Shown here: positions 8,597-18,671 of the stretch, one piece after another | Numbering within the stretch: the first letter of the stretch is position 1 | Layout: each line of letters begins with the position of its first letter | Assembly: GCA_017510825.1 (NCBI GenBank) | Contig: JAFWMA010000002.1 | Location: forward strand, 47,275-111,274 | Length of the DNA stretch: 64,000 nucleotides | Source of the DNA: Clostridia bacterium | GTDB taxonomy: Bacteria > Bacillota > Clostridia > TANB77 > CAG-508 | Direction: 5' to 3' | Notes under the pieces: generated by a model | Told to the model about the DNA's origin: nothing | What the model saw: only the letters and a program-made list of their open reading frames with translations | Database searches by the model: none | Made by a program: the position numbers and the translations under genes

Positions 8597-9100
8597 ATGG
8601 AAAGATTAGACTTTTTAATATATGAAAAGATTTCAAGTTTGATAAATATTGCACTAGTAAAAGCTGTTAACCCAGATGTAACACTTAGAGATGTTACTGT
8701 ATTAAATAAAGGAATGATAAAGCTACTTAAATATAATTATGGTATTGAGGGAGTAATACTAGATGTAGATGAAACATTGAGAAAAGAATTTGGAAATATT
8801 CCAAAGTGCAATGATGACTGGATTGATGCATTGAAAGGTGAATTGAAAGTTACAATACTAAGTAATGGAAAAAGTGAGCCAATGCAAAGGTATTTTAATG
8901 AAAAAGGGATTGATTATATAACATTTGCATTAAAACCACTTAGAAGGAATTTTCTAAAAGCATGTGAACAAATGGAAGTTAGTCCAGATAAAGTAATGGT
9001 AATTGGAAATGATTTGTTTTCAGACATTCTAGGTGGAAAAAGAAACAAAATGAAAACAGCATTAGTACAAAAAGTTAGAGATAATCATGAAGATAGATAA
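8597..9100 (+). CDS. yqeG: YqeG family HAD phosphatase
   Basis: A 167-residue member of the HAD superfamily IIIA (YqeG) group. Motif I is L-D-V-D-E-T-L (nucleophile and acid Asp, about residues 56-61), motif II T-I-L-S-N-G-K (about 93-99), the K of motif III in K-P-L-R-R (about 115), and motif IV in G-N-D-L-F-S-D-I-L-G-G (about 136-146). In other Firmicutes yqeG is usually the first gene of the yqeG-yqeH-aroE ribosome-biogenesis cluster; here it stands alone and is followed by an unrelated acidic protein, so the cluster is broken. Substrate unknown. Confidence 0.85.
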   Translation: MERLDFLIYEKISSLINIALVKAVNPDVTLRDVTVLNKGMIKLLKYNYGIEGVILDVDETLRKEFGNIPKCNDDWIDALKGELKVTILSNGKSEPMQRYFNEKGIDYITFALKPLRRNFLKACEQMEVSPDKVMVIGNDLFSDILGGKRNKMKTALVQKVRDNHEDR

Positions 9101-9104
9101 AAAT

Positions 9105-9140
9105 TAGCATATTTACATATTTATGTAAATATGCTATAAT
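9105..9140 (+). promoter_or_regulatory. Promoter lying inside a long palindrome
   Basis: A 15-bp perfect inverted repeat (9105-9119 and 9122-9136, TT in the centre). A near-ideal promoter is built into it: TTTACA (9112-9117), 17-base spacer, TATAAT (9135-9140) with the extended -10 TG at 9132-9133. A dimeric repressor bound to the palindrome would cover the -35 and spacer completely. As a hairpin it has no T run, so it is a poor terminator for yqeG. Confidence 0.65.
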
Positions 9141-9184
9141 TGTTTTAAGGTGCTACAAAGATCAAATCCGAAATTGGAGGAGAT

Positions 9185-9697
9185 ATGTCAATCGATACAG
9201 CTTATGTCGATTATACAAAAGACAATAAAAGGAGAATCAAAGACCACATCCAAAAGTTTCGTGATACTAAATGGGGGAATATTCCCAATCATCTAAAAGA
9301 AGAGATGGAAGAGGAACTTTTCTACATCGATGATGATGAAGAACCTGAAGAAACCATAGAAGAATACTACATCACCGAACTTGAAGAGCAAGATTACTAT
9401 GACGAAGATGATAACGATGACTATGATGATGAGTATGACGAGTATGGTTATTGGTATGATTCATTTCCAAATTATAGTTGGGACTACGGATGTGAATCAG
9501 ACTATGATGATGACGACCTTATTTTCTATGACTACGACTATGATGATTACGACGACTACGATTCTCAAGCCCAAGCAGAATTTGAGGCAAAAATTGAGGA
9601 ACAAGAGAGAGCAGAATACTATGCTGAAAGGTTTCGAGGCACAAAGTGGTGTATGCCTCGGAGCTTAAGAAAAGAGTATGAAGACGAACTTTACTGA
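9185..9697 (+). CDS. Asp/Tyr-rich acidic protein with repeated ends
   Basis: Unrecognised 170-residue protein, extremely acidic. The middle (about residues 40-135) is almost entirely D, E and Y in D-D-Y-D-D-Y-D patterns, which looks unstructured, metal- or cation-binding, or DNA-mimic-like. Both ends carry the same short motif: K-F-R-D-T-K-W-G-N-I-P-N-H-L-K near residues 23-37 and R-F-R-G-T-K-W-C-M-P-R-S-L-R near 149-162, each followed by an acidic E-x-E-L-F/Y. The ATG at 9185 follows GGAGGAG. It is a single-gene unit under the palindromic promoter at 9105-9140 and ends at a large hairpin. Codon use differs from the neighbours (many C-ending codons such as GAC, TAC, ATC). No function can be assigned. 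Confidence 0.6.
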   Translation: MSIDTAYVDYTKDNKRRIKDHIQKFRDTKWGNIPNHLKEEMEEELFYIDDDEEPEETIEEYYITELEEQDYYDEDDNDDYDDEYDEYGYWYDSFPNYSWDYGCESDYDDDDLIFYDYDYDDYDDYDSQAQAEFEAKIEEQERAEYYAERFRGTKWCMPRSLRKEYEDELY

Positions 9698-9707
9698 AAT
9701 ACTCTAA

Positions 9708-9746
9708 CCAGGTGGGGAGTTGCCTTTATGGCGACTCCCCATCTGG
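9708..9746 (+). terminator. Large hairpin after the acidic gene
   Basis: A stem of about 17 pairs with two G-T wobbles (CCAGGTGGGGAGT ... ACTCCCCATCTGG, loop TTTAT). It has no following T run, so it may be a 3'-end stabiliser or a factor-dependent end rather than a classical intrinsic terminator. Confidence 0.55.
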
Positions 9747-9793
9747 CACATAAAAAAATCTCAAATAAAAATCAAAAAAATTCCAAAAAATCA

Positions 9794-9822
9794 TTGACTT
9801 TTACTTAAAAAGCTTGTATACT
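9794..9822 (+). promoter_or_regulatory. Promoter of the rpoB leader
   Basis: TTGACT (9794-9799), 17-base spacer, TATACT (9817-9822). Transcription from here would give a leader of about 295 bases before rpoB, or a short RNA of about 120 bases ending at the terminator at 9915-9950. Confidence 0.65.
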
Positions 9823-9914
9823 TATTATAAGTATATTTTGTACGAATAAAATCTAGAGGGCTAATAGATGATGAATTTCGTAATCGGTAAGTAATTGAAT
9901 AATATTATAAAACA

Positions 9915-9950
9915 GGTAAAATCGATAAATCTATCGGTTTACCTTTTTTT
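9915..9950 (+). terminator. Terminator/attenuator in the rpoB leader
   Basis: GGTAAA-x-TCGAT pairs with ATCGG-TTTACC (9915-9943, one bulged A, one wobble) and is followed by seven Ts. It sits between the promoter at 9794 and rpoB at 10126, so it either attenuates rpoBC transcription or ends a small RNA. Confidence 0.65.
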
Positions 9951-10012
9951 GCCTTCTAATTTTGTTTACGTAAATTTTTAAGAAGAAGAATTACATATTA
10001 AAAGATTATGAT

Positions 10013-10044
10013 TTTTTATAGCTATAGAGCAGGAGCTATAAAAA
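10013..10044 (+). promoter_or_regulatory. 11-bp stem-loop in the rpoB leader
   Basis: TTTTTATAGCT (10013-10023) pairs perfectly with AGCTATAAAAA (10034-10044), loop ATAGAGCAGG. It lies 80 bases before the rpoB start and is not followed by Ts. Role unknown; it could influence mRNA stability or read-through. Confidence 0.45.
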
Positions 10045-10125
10045 GTTATAAAAACTTAAATACTGTAAGAGGGGCTTCTAAAAAAAAGATATACTTCTGC
10101 TTAAAAAAATAAGGAGGTCATATCT

Positions 10126-13100
10126 TTGGTAAAGGTAAAAGATGTAAAACACGAAAAAACCACACGTAAATCTTTCTCTAAAATAGGCGATTTTATAGAA
10201 ATGCCTAACTTGATAAAAGTTCAAAGAGATTCTTACGAGTGGTTTCTTAACGAAGGATTAGGAGAAGTGTTAAGAGAAGTTTCTCCTATAATTGACTACT
10301 CAGAAAATTTAGTCCTAGACTTTTTAAATTACCGTATGGAGGAAACACCTAAGTATACTGTAGAAGAAGCAAAAGAAAGAGATGTTACATATGCTACAAA
10401 ACTACATGTAAATGTTCGTTTATTTAACCGCGAAACAGGTGAAATTAAAGAACAAGAAATTTACTTAGGAGATTTTCCATTAATGACAAAAACTGGAACA
10501 TTTGTTATTAATGGTGCAGAAAGAGTTATTGTAAGCCAATTAGTTCGTTCACCAAGTTGTTACTATGCAAAAACATTGGATACAAAAACAGGAAAAAATC
10601 TTTTAACGTCAACAGTTATGCCACTTAGAGGCGCATGGCTAGAATATGAAACAGACAACAATGATATTTTCTATGTTAGAGTAGACAGAACAAGAAAAAT
10701 TCCAATTACAACTTTGTTAAGAGCAATTGGAATTGAAAGTGATGACCAAATATTAGCCCTATTTGGTGATGAACACTTAATCAAAACAACATTAGAAAAA
10801 GATCCAGTAAAAACAGTAGATGAAGCCCTTATTGAGATTTATAAAAAATTAAGACCAGGAGAATTACCAACAGTTGAAGCTGCCCAAACTTTGTTTGAAA
10901 GATTATTTTTCGATTCAAAAAGATATGATTTAGCTAAAGTTGGAAGACATAAGTTTGATGGAAAACTTAGCTTAGCTACAAGAATTACAGGTCAAGAAGC
11001 ATACGACACAATTTCAGATCCAGCAACAGGAGAAATCTTTGTAGAAAAAGACGAAAAAATAACTGAAGAAGTTGCTACAGCAATTCAAAATTCAGGAATC
11101 AACAGTGTTAATATTAAATGTGGAGAATCATTTATAAAAGTTATTGGAAACGGTACTGTTGATATAAATAATTTCGTAGATATTGATTTAAGTGATTTAC
11201 ATATTAAGGAGTTAGTAAATTACGATGTTTTAAAAGATATTTTAGAACATACTGAAAAGGAAAAATTACACGATGAAATTAAAGAAAGAATGAGCGAACT
11301 AGTTTCAAAACATATTACCAACGAAGACATCATTGCTTCAATCAGCTACCTATTAAACTTATATCATGGATTAGGAACAATTGATGATATAGATCATTTA
11401 GGAAACAGACGTGTAAGATGTGTAGGGGAATTATTACAAAACCAATTTAGAATTGGTTTAGCAAGACTTGAAAGAGTTGTTCGTGAGAGAATGACAATTC
11501 AAGACTTAGATTCAATAACTCCACAAGCACTTATCAACACAAAACCTATTACATCAGCAATTAGAGAATTTTTCGGAAGCTCTCAATTGTCACAATTTAT
11601 GGATCAAACAAACCCATTATCAGAATTAACACATAAAAGAAGGATTTCAGCATTAGGACCTGGTGGTCTTACAAGAGAAAGAGCAGGATTTGAGGTTAGA
11701 GATATCCATTATACACACTATGGAAGACTTTGTCCTGTTGAATCACCAGAAGGACCAAATATTGGACTAATTTCAGCACTTTGCTCATTTGCTAGAATTA
11801 ATGAATATGGATTTGTAGAAACTCCATATAGAAAGATTGATAAGAAAACAGGAAAAGTTACTGACCAAGTTGACTACCTATCAGCAGATATAGAAGACAA
11901 ATATTCAATAGGTCAAGCAACAGAACCACTTGATAAAAATGGAAGATTGGCTAATAAAAAAGTTAAAGTTAGACAAGTAACAGAATTTAAAGAAATTCCA
12001 GCTAATCAAGTAGATTATATTGAAATCTCCCCAAGAGAACTAGTATCTGTTGCTGCAGCAATGATACCATTCTTAGAGCATGACGATGTAAAGCGTTCTC
12101 TAATGGGATCAAACATGCAACGTCAAGCAGTACCACTACTAAAAACAGAAGCTCCAATAGTTGGAACAGGTATGGAATACAGAGCAGCAAAAGACTCTGG
12201 AATTACTGTAGTTGCAAAAGAAGATGGAGTAGTTTCAAAAGTTACTGGTGATGAAATCCAAATCATAAATAAAAAGAAAGAAACAGAAACATACCACTTA
12301 TTAAAATTTAAGAGAACCAACGGTGGAACTTGTATAAATCAAAAATCAATTGTATCAGTTGGTGAAAAAGTTAAAGCAGGAGATACTATTGCAGATGGAC
12401 CAGCAACAGACAACGGAGAAATGGCTTTGGGAAGAAATGCATTAATTGCTTTCTCGACTTGGGAAGGATATAACTTTGAGGATGCGGTATTAATCAGTGA
12501 AAGACTTGTAAAAGATGATGTATATACTTCAATTCACATTGAAGAATATAGTAGTGAATGTCGTGATACAAAGTTAGGACCAGAAGAAATTACAAGAGAC
12601 ATTCCAAATGTTGGCGAAGATGCACTGAAAGATTTAGATGAAGATGGAATTATAAGAATAGGTGCAGAAGTTAGACCAGGAGATGTATTAGTTGGTAAAG
12701 TTACTCCAAAGGGAGAAACAGAGTTAACAGCTGAGGAAAGATTACTAAGAGCAATTTTTGGTGAGAAATCAAGAGAAGTTAGAGATACATCACTAAGAGT
12801 ACCGCATGGTGAGGCAGGAACAGTTGTAGATGTAAAAGTATTTACTAGAGAGAATTCAGATGAATTAGGACCTGGAGTTAATGAAGTAATTAGAGTATAT
12901 ATAGCAACAAAGAGAAAAATATCAGTTGGAGATAAAATGTCTGGACGTCACGGTAACAAAGGTGTTATTTCAAGAATACTTCCTGAAGAAGATATGCCAT
13001 TCTTGCCAGATGGAACACCAGTAGATATAGTATTAAACCCAATGGGTGTACCATCTCGTATGAACCTAGGTCAAGTTCTAGAAGTTCACCTTGGTATGGC

Positions 13101-13875
13101 AGCAAGAGCTTTAGGGTGGAAGGTTGAAACACCAGTTTTTGATGGTGCAAAAGATACAGAGATTCAAGAATTACTAAAAAAGGCAGGATTAAGCGAAGAT
13201 GGTAAAACAATAGTATATGATGGTAGAACAGGTGAACCATTTGACCATCCTATTACAGTAGGAGTTATGTATATGTTAAAACTTCACCACTTAGTTGATG
13301 ACAAGATTCACGCTCGTTCAACTGGACCATACTCACTAGTAACACAACAACCTCTTGGAGGAAAAGCTCAGTTTGGTGGACAAAGATTTGGTGAAATGGA
13401 AGTTTGGGCTCTAGAAGCTTATGGTGTAGCATATACACTTCAAGAAATGATTACAACAAAATCAGATGATGTTGTTGGGCGTGTTAAAACATATGAAGCT
13501 ATTGTTAAGGGTGAAAATATTCCAAAACCAGGAATACCAGAAGGATTCAAAGTTTTAGTAAAAGAACTTCAAGCACTAGGATTAGATATAGGACTATACA
13601 ATGACAATGGAGGAGAAATAGAGCTTAAAGAAGACATCGAAGATGCAGTAGATTTTAATCAAATAAATGATATCAAGATTGATAGTAATGAAATTATAGA
13701 TGAGAAAGAACTAAAAAGCGGATACACTGAAACTGATGAAGACTCAGAGGAAGATGAAGAACTAGAAGGAATAGAAGATGATTCTATTGAAGACGGTGAT
13801 GAAATATTTGAAGAACTACCAGAAGATGCAGATGATGAGCTACTTAAAGATGACATTGAAGAAGATTTTGAGTAA
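10126..13875 (+). CDS. rpoB: RNA polymerase beta subunit
   Basis: 1249 residues, full length for Firmicutes RpoB. TTG start at 10126, 8 bases after AAGGAGG (10111-10117). Landmarks: the N-terminal protrusion (F-x-x-I-x-x-x-I-E-M-P-N-L-I), the rifampicin pocket region [17 protein letters not shown] (about residues 484-500), [13 protein letters not shown] immediately after, and the active-site segment S-G-R-H-G-N-K-G (about 941-948). The wild-type residues of the rifampicin region look intact. The last 70 residues form a very acidic tail beyond the conserved end, longer than in Bacillus. It assembles with RpoC, RpoA and sigma in the cytoplasm. The usual rplJ-rplL pair is not directly upstream. 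Confidence 0.98.
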   Translation: MVKVKDVKHEKTTRKSFSKIGDFIEMPNLIKVQRDSYEWFLNEGLGEVLREVSPIIDYSENLVLDFLNYRMEETPKYTVEEAKERDVTYATKLHVNVRLFNRETGEIKEQEIYLGDFPLMTKTGTFVINGAERVIVSQLVRSPSCYYAKTLDTKTGKNLLTSTVMPLRGAWLEYETDNNDIFYVRVDRTRKIPITTLLRAIGIESDDQILALFGDEHLIKTTLEKDPVKTVDEALIEIYKKLRPGELPTVEAAQTLFERLFFDSKRYDLAKVGRHKFDGKLSLATRITGQEAYDTISDPATGEIFVEKDEKITEEVATAIQNSGINSVNIKCGESFIKVIGNGTVDINNFVDIDLSDLHIKELVNYDVLKDILEHTEKEKLHDEIKERMSELVSKHITNEDIIASISYLLNLYHGLGTIDDIDHLGNRRVRCVGELLQNQFRIGLARLERVVRERMTIQDLDSITPQALINTKPITSAIREFFGSSQLSQFMDQTNPLSELTHKRRISALGPGGLTRERAGFEVRDIHYTHYGRLCPVESPEGPNIGLISALCSFARINEYGFVETPYRKIDKKTGKVTDQVDYLSADIEDKYSIGQATEPLDKNGRLANKKVKVRQVTEFKEIPANQVDYIEISPRELVSVAAAMIPFLEHDDVKRSLMGSNMQRQAVPLLKTEAPIVGTGMEYRAAKDSGITVVAKEDGVVSKVTGDEIQIINKKKETETYHLLKFKRTNGGTCINQKSIVSVGEKVKAGDTIADGPATDNGEMALGRNALIAFSTWEGYNFEDAVLISERLVKDDVYTSIHIEEYSSECRDTKLGPEEITRDIPNVGEDALKDLDEDGIIRIGAEVRPGDVLVGKVTPKGETELTAEERLLRAIFGEKSREVRDTSLRVPHGEAGTVVDVKVFTRENSDELGPGVNEVIRVYIATKRKISVGDKMSGRHGNKGVISRILPEEDMPFLPDGTPVDIVLNPMGVPSRMNLGQVLEVHLGMAARALGWKVETPVFDGAKDTEIQELLKKAGLSEDGKTIVYDGRTGEPFDHPITVGVMYMLKLHHLVDDKIHARSTGPYSLVTQQPLGGKAQFGGQRFGEMEVWALEAYGVAYTLQEMITTKSDDVVGRVKTYEAIVKGENIPKPGIPEGFKVLVKELQALGLDIGLYNDNGGEIELKEDIEDAVDFNQINDIKIDSNEIIDEKELKSGYTETDEDSEEDEELEGIEDDSIEDGDEIFEELPEDADDELLKDDIEEDFE

Positions 13876-14120
13876 AAGTAAACCATTTGTAAAAATGTTA
13901 AACATATACAATACAGTCCAAGCAGCAACAAAACGCAGTGCGAATGGAAGCGATGTATAGCCGAGTCGACCATCAAGGACAAATGGTAAATGTTTAACAT
14001 TGAAACAAACAATTGAATAACGCAAATCTTATATAAAAGCATTACAACAGTGATTTGTTCAGCGGTGTAAATGTTTTTAATAAAAAGATTGCGACAAAAA
14101 TTTAAAGGGAGGCAAATTTA
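13876..14120 (+). promoter_or_regulatory. Structured rpoB-rpoC intergenic region
   Basis: The 245-base gap is unusually long for rpoB-rpoC and has an internal patch of higher GC (13920-13980). Two pairs of complementary segments occur in swapped order: ACCATTTGT (13882-13890) with ACAAATGGT (13979-13987), and ATGTTAAACAT (13895-13905) with ATGTTTAACAT (13990-14000). Each of the 11-mers pairs with the other, but both helices together would make a pseudoknot or be mutually exclusive, as in an RNA switch. No T run follows. Confidence 0.45.
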
Positions 14121-17100
14121 GTGGACGATATATCAAATTTAAGTCAAATAAAGATAAGTTTAGCTTCAGATGAGAAAATAAGAGAATGGTCAAAGGGTGA
14201 AGTTAAGAAACCAGAAACCATTAATTATAGAACACTAAAACCAGAAAAAGATGGTCTATTTTGTGAAAGAATATTTGGACCAGTAAAAGACTGGGAATGT
14301 CATTGTGGAAAATATAAAAGAATTAGATACAAAGGTGTTGTATGCGACAGATGTGGAGTTGAAGTAACAAAATCAAAAGTTAGACGTGAAAGAATGGGAC
14401 ACATCGAATTAGCTGCACCAGTAGCACATATTTGGTATTTTAAAGGAATTCCAAATAGGATAGCATTAATACTTAATGTATCACCAAAAGCAATTGAAAG
14501 AGTGGTATACTTTGCATCATATATTGTTACTGATAAAGGCTCATCAGGACTAGAAAAATGTCAAATTATATCTGAAAGAGAATATCATGAAGCAGTTGAA
14601 AAATATGGGGAAGGCTCTTTCAAAGCTGAGATGGGAGCAGAAGCTCTAGGAAAATTACTTCAAGAAGTAGACATAGAAAAATTATCAAAGAAATTACAAA
14701 AAGAACTTGAAAAGGCAAGTGAGCAAAAAAAGGTAAAACTAATAAAAAGACTAGATACAGTTGATGCATTTAGAAAATCTAACAACAAACCAGAATGGAT
14801 GGTTATGAATGTTATTCCTGTTATTCCACCAGACTTAAGACCGATGGTACAATTAGATGGTGGTAGATTCGCAACATCAGACTTAAATGATTTATATAGA
14901 AGGGTAATTAACAGAAATAACAGATTAAAAAGATTATTAGAATTAGGAGCACCAGAAATTATTGTAAGAAACGAAAAACGTATGTTACAAGAATCTGTAG
15001 ATGCACTAATAGACAATAGCAGACGTGGAAGACCAGTTACTGGAGCTGGTGGTAGAGCATTAAAATCTCTATCAGATATGCTAAAAGGTAAACAAGGTAG
15101 ATTCCGTCAAAACTTACTTGGAAAACGTGTTGATTATTCTGGACGTTCAGTTATTGTAGTTGGACCAGAACTTAAAATTTACCAATGCGGTGTTCCAAAA
15201 GAAATGGCAGTTGAATTATTCAAACCATTTGTAATGAAAGAATTATGTGCGAGAAACTTAGCTCACAACATAAAAAATGCCAAAAGAATGGTTGAAAGAT
15301 TAGACCCATCAGTATGGGAAGTTTTAGAAGATGTAATAAAAGATCACCCTGTAATGTTAAACCGTGCTCCAACACTTCATAGACTAGGTATTCAATCATT
15401 TGAACCAGTACTAGTAGAAGGTAGAGCAATAAAATTACACCCACTAGTTTGTACAGCATTTAATGCTGACTTCGATGGTGACCAAATGGCTATACACTTA
15501 CCATTGTCACTAGAGGCTCAAGCAGAATCAAGATATCTAATGCTATCAACAAACAATCTATTAAAACCAACCGATGGAGCACCAATTACAGAACCATCTC
15601 AAGATATGATTCTTGGAGCATATTATTTAACAATGGATGCAGAGATTGAAGAAGGAGATACAGAAGAAGATATTGAAAGAAAAGGTACTTTAGGACAAGG
15701 AAAATACTTCTCTTCAGTTGAAGAAGCTGAAATGGCATATGAAAACAAAGATATTGGTGTTCATGCTAAAATTCACGTTAGAATGTCTGAAATAAATGAA
15801 GCGGGAATTGAAGTGGATCATGCAATCATTGAAACTACTGTAGGTAGAATTATCTATAATAAGGGAATTCCACAAGATTTAGGATTTGTTGATAGAAGCA
15901 AAAAAGCGAATAAATTTAAATTAGAAATTGAATTTCCAACAAAGAAAAAAGAATTAAAACAAATCATTGGAAAGTGTATTAATGTTCACGGACTAGACAG
16001 AACTGCAGAATTACTAGATTATATCAAACAAACAGGTTATAGCTATTGTACAACTGCAGGTATGACCGTATCAATTGATGATGTTAAAGTACCAGATGCT
16101 AAAAAAGACTTATTAGAGCAAGGACAAAAAGATATAGACAACATTACAATGCAGTATCAGCGTGGATTAATAACAGATAACGAGCGTTATACAAGTGTTA
16201 TTAAGATTTGGGAGAAAGTTACAAACGACGTTGCTAAAGAAATGCAAGATAACTTTGAAGAAACAAACCCAATTTATATGATGTCTAAATCAGGAGCACG
16301 TGGTAATGTTAGCCAGTTAAGACAAGTAGCAGGTATGCGTGGGCTTATGGCAAGCACAACTGGTAAAACAGTTGAAATACCAATTAAATCATCATTCCGT
16401 GAAGGGCTAGATTCACTAGAATACTTTATTTCAGCCCATGGTGCTCGTAAAGGACTTTCAGATACAGCCCTTAGAACAGCTGACTCAGGGTACCTAACAA
16501 GAAGATTAGTTGATGTATCTCAAGATATAATTATTAGAGAAGATGACTGTGGAGTTGAAGAAGGATTAGAAGTATATGCAATAAAAGATGGAAATCAAGT
16601 TATTGAACCATTGCAAGAAAGATTAATTGGAAGATACCCACTAGAAGATATTAAAAATCCAAAAACTGGAGAAATAATTTGTGACATAGAACATCTTATT
16701 TCAGAAAAAGAAGCAGACGAAATAGTTGAAGCAGGAATAGAAAAAGTAGTTGTACGTTCACCACTAAACTGTAAATCAGAGCATGGTGTTTGCGCAAAAT
16801 GCTATGGAATGAGTTTAGCTACAAGAAAACTAGTTCAAATAGGAGAACCTATAGGAACAATAGCAGCTCAATCAATTGGTGAACCAGGTACACAGCTTAC
16901 AATGAGAACAATTCACTCTGGAGGTGTTGCAGGTGTCGCAGATATTACACAAGGTCTTCCTAGAGTTGAGGAGCTTTTCGAAGCTCGTAAGCCAAAAGGA
17001 TTAGCAATAATCTCTGAAATTGGTGGTAAAGTAAAAATATCTGAAGAAAAGAAAAAGAAACATGTTATTGTTAAATCTAAAGATAATAGCAAAAAATACT

Positions 17101-17702
17101 CAATTCCATTTGGATCAAAGCTATGCGTTCATGATGGAGATGAGATAGAAGTAGGAGATCCACTAACAGAAGGTTCAATTAATCCAAATGAAATTCTTAT
17201 AATAAAAGGACCAAAAGGTGTTCACGAATACCTAGTTCAAGAAATTCAAAAAGTTTATAGAAACCAAGGTGTTGATATTAATGACAAACATATCGAAGTT
17301 ATTGCAAGACAAATGCTTAAGAAGATTAAGATTGAACAAAGTGGAGACAGTGGAATTCTTCCAGGAACTCTAGTTGATATAACAAACTTAATGAGAATTA
17401 ATGAAGAGCTAGAAAAAGAAGGAAAGAGACCTGCAAAAGGTAAGAGAATCCTTCAAGGAATTACAAAAGCAGCTCTATCAACAGAAAGTTTCTTATCAGC
17501 AGCATCATTCCAAGAAACAACAAGAGTTCTTACAGATGCAGCAATTAAAGGAAAGACAGATAAATTACTAGGATTAAAAGAAAATGTTATTATTGGTAAA
17601 TTAATCCCTGCAGGAACAGGAATGAAGATGTACCAAAAAACATATATTAATACAGAACAATTTGAAGAAGAACCACAACAAGAAACTGCAGAAACTAATT
17701 AA
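14121..17702 (+). CDS. rpoC: RNA polymerase beta' subunit
   Basis: 1193 residues, normal for clostridial RpoC. GTG start at 14121 after GGGAGG. N-terminal zinc site C-H-C-G-K ... C-D-R-C-G (about residues 59-76). The catalytic magnesium motif N-A-D-F-D-G-D-Q lies at about 446-453. The second zinc site is C-x(n)-C-A-K-C-Y-G (about 880-897), followed by the bridge helix/trigger loop segment [11 protein letters not shown] (about 920-930). It is co-directional with rpoB, 245 bases away, and ends at its own terminator. With RpoB it forms the catalytic cleft of RNA polymerase. Confidence 0.98.
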   Translation: MDDISNLSQIKISLASDEKIREWSKGEVKKPETINYRTLKPEKDGLFCERIFGPVKDWECHCGKYKRIRYKGVVCDRCGVEVTKSKVRRERMGHIELAAPVAHIWYFKGIPNRIALILNVSPKAIERVVYFASYIVTDKGSSGLEKCQIISEREYHEAVEKYGEGSFKAEMGAEALGKLLQEVDIEKLSKKLQKELEKASEQKKVKLIKRLDTVDAFRKSNNKPEWMVMNVIPVIPPDLRPMVQLDGGRFATSDLNDLYRRVINRNNRLKRLLELGAPEIIVRNEKRMLQESVDALIDNSRRGRPVTGAGGRALKSLSDMLKGKQGRFRQNLLGKRVDYSGRSVIVVGPELKIYQCGVPKEMAVELFKPFVMKELCARNLAHNIKNAKRMVERLDPSVWEVLEDVIKDHPVMLNRAPTLHRLGIQSFEPVLVEGRAIKLHPLVCTAFNADFDGDQMAIHLPLSLEAQAESRYLMLSTNNLLKPTDGAPITEPSQDMILGAYYLTMDAEIEEGDTEEDIERKGTLGQGKYFSSVEEAEMAYENKDIGVHAKIHVRMSEINEAGIEVDHAIIETTVGRIIYNKGIPQDLGFVDRSKKANKFKLEIEFPTKKKELKQIIGKCINVHGLDRTAELLDYIKQTGYSYCTTAGMTVSIDDVKVPDAKKDLLEQGQKDIDNITMQYQRGLITDNERYTSVIKIWEKVTNDVAKEMQDNFEETNPIYMMSKSGARGNVSQLRQVAGMRGLMASTTGKTVEIPIKSSFREGLDSLEYFISAHGARKGLSDTALRTADSGYLTRRLVDVSQDIIIREDDCGVEEGLEVYAIKDGNQVIEPLQERLIGRYPLEDIKNPKTGEIICDIEHLISEKEADEIVEAGIEKVVVRSPLNCKSEHGVCAKCYGMSLATRKLVQIGEPIGTIAAQSIGEPGTQLTMRTIHSGGVAGVADITQGLPRVEELFEARKPKGLAIISEIGGKVKISEEKKKKHVIVKSKDNSKKYSIPFGSKLCVHDGDEIEVGDPLTEGSINPNEILIIKGPKGVHEYLVQEIQKVYRNQGVDINDKHIEVIARQMLKKIKIEQSGDSGILPGTLVDITNLMRINEELEKEGKRPAKGKRILQGITKAALSTESFLSAASFQETTRVLTDAAIKGKTDKLLGLKENVIIGKLIPAGTGMKMYQKTYINTEQFEEEPQQETAETN

Positions 17703-17730
17703 AAAGAACAATAGCAGATATTATACATTA

Positions 17731-17760
17731 TAAAAAAAATCCCTTTTAGGGATTTTTTTG
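17731..17760 (+). terminator. rpoC terminator
   Basis: AAAAAATCCCT and AGGGATTTTTT pair around a TTT loop, followed directly by the T run. Confidence 0.9.
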
Positions 17761-17850
17761 TTTTATATTGTTTATTTTTTTATAAAATTATGATATTATA
17801 TATTATGCAACTTATGAAAAAAATATTGAGCTATTAAATAGGAGTAGTAA

Positions 17851-18597
17851 ATGAACCAAATACTTTTTTCAGAAGCAATAGATGAACCAAATAATCACAA
17901 AGATAAAAAGCTAGATACAATTGACTTTAATAGTTTTAAAAAACAGATTAATCAAAAGTTCTTTAAAGAAAATGTAAATAGTATAAGTGAAGAAAAAACA
18001 CCAAAATCTACAACTGAAACAAACCAAAAGTTGGAGCAAAAGACAGAAAATCTGGCAGATTACAAATTAAACAATTGTGATATAAAAAAATATGAAGTAA
18101 AAACATTTAAAAAACACTATAAAAATGGCACAAGTAAGTTAGATGCATTAAATGATGAAATTATTATGACTCAAGACTCTCTTCAACAGACAAAACTTTG
18201 TAATACAAGTCAATTACAGAATAAAAAAGAACAAAAAAATGACTTCATTGATGATATCGAAATTGATGAATTAGAAGATGAAATTGAAAACAAAGAAATT
18301 CCTATTAGAATAAAGACAATGAACAAAATACTATTAAAAAGTAATACTGAAATTATTAACAAAGAACTTGAAAGTGTTAATATAACAGTTCCATTAAATG
18401 ATGCAATAGAAGTCCAAAAACAAAAATTAGGAATAAAACAAGAAAAAGATGATTCAAAAAACATTAATAATATAATAAAAAAGCAATTATCATTTAAACT
18501 TAAGCAAAACACTGGTAAAGAATATAAAAAAGTACATACAAAAACACTATTACAAAGAGAAAAGAATAGAGATTATAGAATAAAACTTGCTGAATAA
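17851..18597 (+). CDS. Hydrophilic, coiled-coil-like unknown protein
   Basis: I do not recognise this 248-residue protein. It is dominated by Lys, Glu, Asn, Gln and Thr, has no membrane segment, no cysteine motif and no signal peptide, and looks largely disordered or coiled (for example the acidic D-D-I-E-I-D-E-L-E-D-E-I-E around residues 133-146). The C-terminal 30 residues are basic (K-Q-L-S-F-K-L-K-Q, then L-L-Q-R-E-K-N-R-D-Y-R). The ATG at 17851 follows TAGGAG. It has its own terminator and stands between rpoC and a convergent gene. Confidence 0.55.
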   Translation: MNQILFSEAIDEPNNHKDKKLDTIDFNSFKKQINQKFFKENVNSISEEKTPKSTTETNQKLEQKTENLADYKLNNCDIKKYEVKTFKKHYKNGTSKLDALNDEIIMTQDSLQQTKLCNTSQLQNKKEQKNDFIDDIEIDELEDEIENKEIPIRIKTMNKILLKSNTEIINKELESVNITVPLNDAIEVQKQKLGIKQEKDDSKNINNIIKKQLSFKLKQNTGKEYKKVHTKTLLQREKNRDYRIKLAE

Positions 18598-18600
18598 ATA

Positions 18601-18640
18601 AAAAAGGATTAGGAAAATAGCTTTTTCCTAATCTTTTTGA
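18601..18640. terminator. Bidirectional terminator
   Basis: ATTAGGAAAA and TTTTCCTAAT pair around a short loop, with A-rich and T-rich flanks, so it can end the plus-strand gene to the left and the minus-strand acyl-CoA synthetase to the right. Confidence 0.85.
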
Positions 18641-18671
18641 CGTGCTTAATTGTTAATGATTGACATTATTT

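Noticed and set aside
9381..9668. A Met/Thr-rich 95-codon ORF overlapping the acidic protein gene
   Set aside because: It is an out-of-frame reading of the GAT/GAC/TAT repeats and has no ribosome site.
9829..10125. L10-type ribosomal leader or a known riboswitch before rpoB
   Set aside because: rplJ-rplL is not present, and I could not match the folds to a known riboswitch or to the L10 leader.
13659..14042. Minus-strand Ser-rich ORF over the end of rpoB
   Set aside because: It is the complement of the acidic GAA/GAT-rich tail of RpoB.
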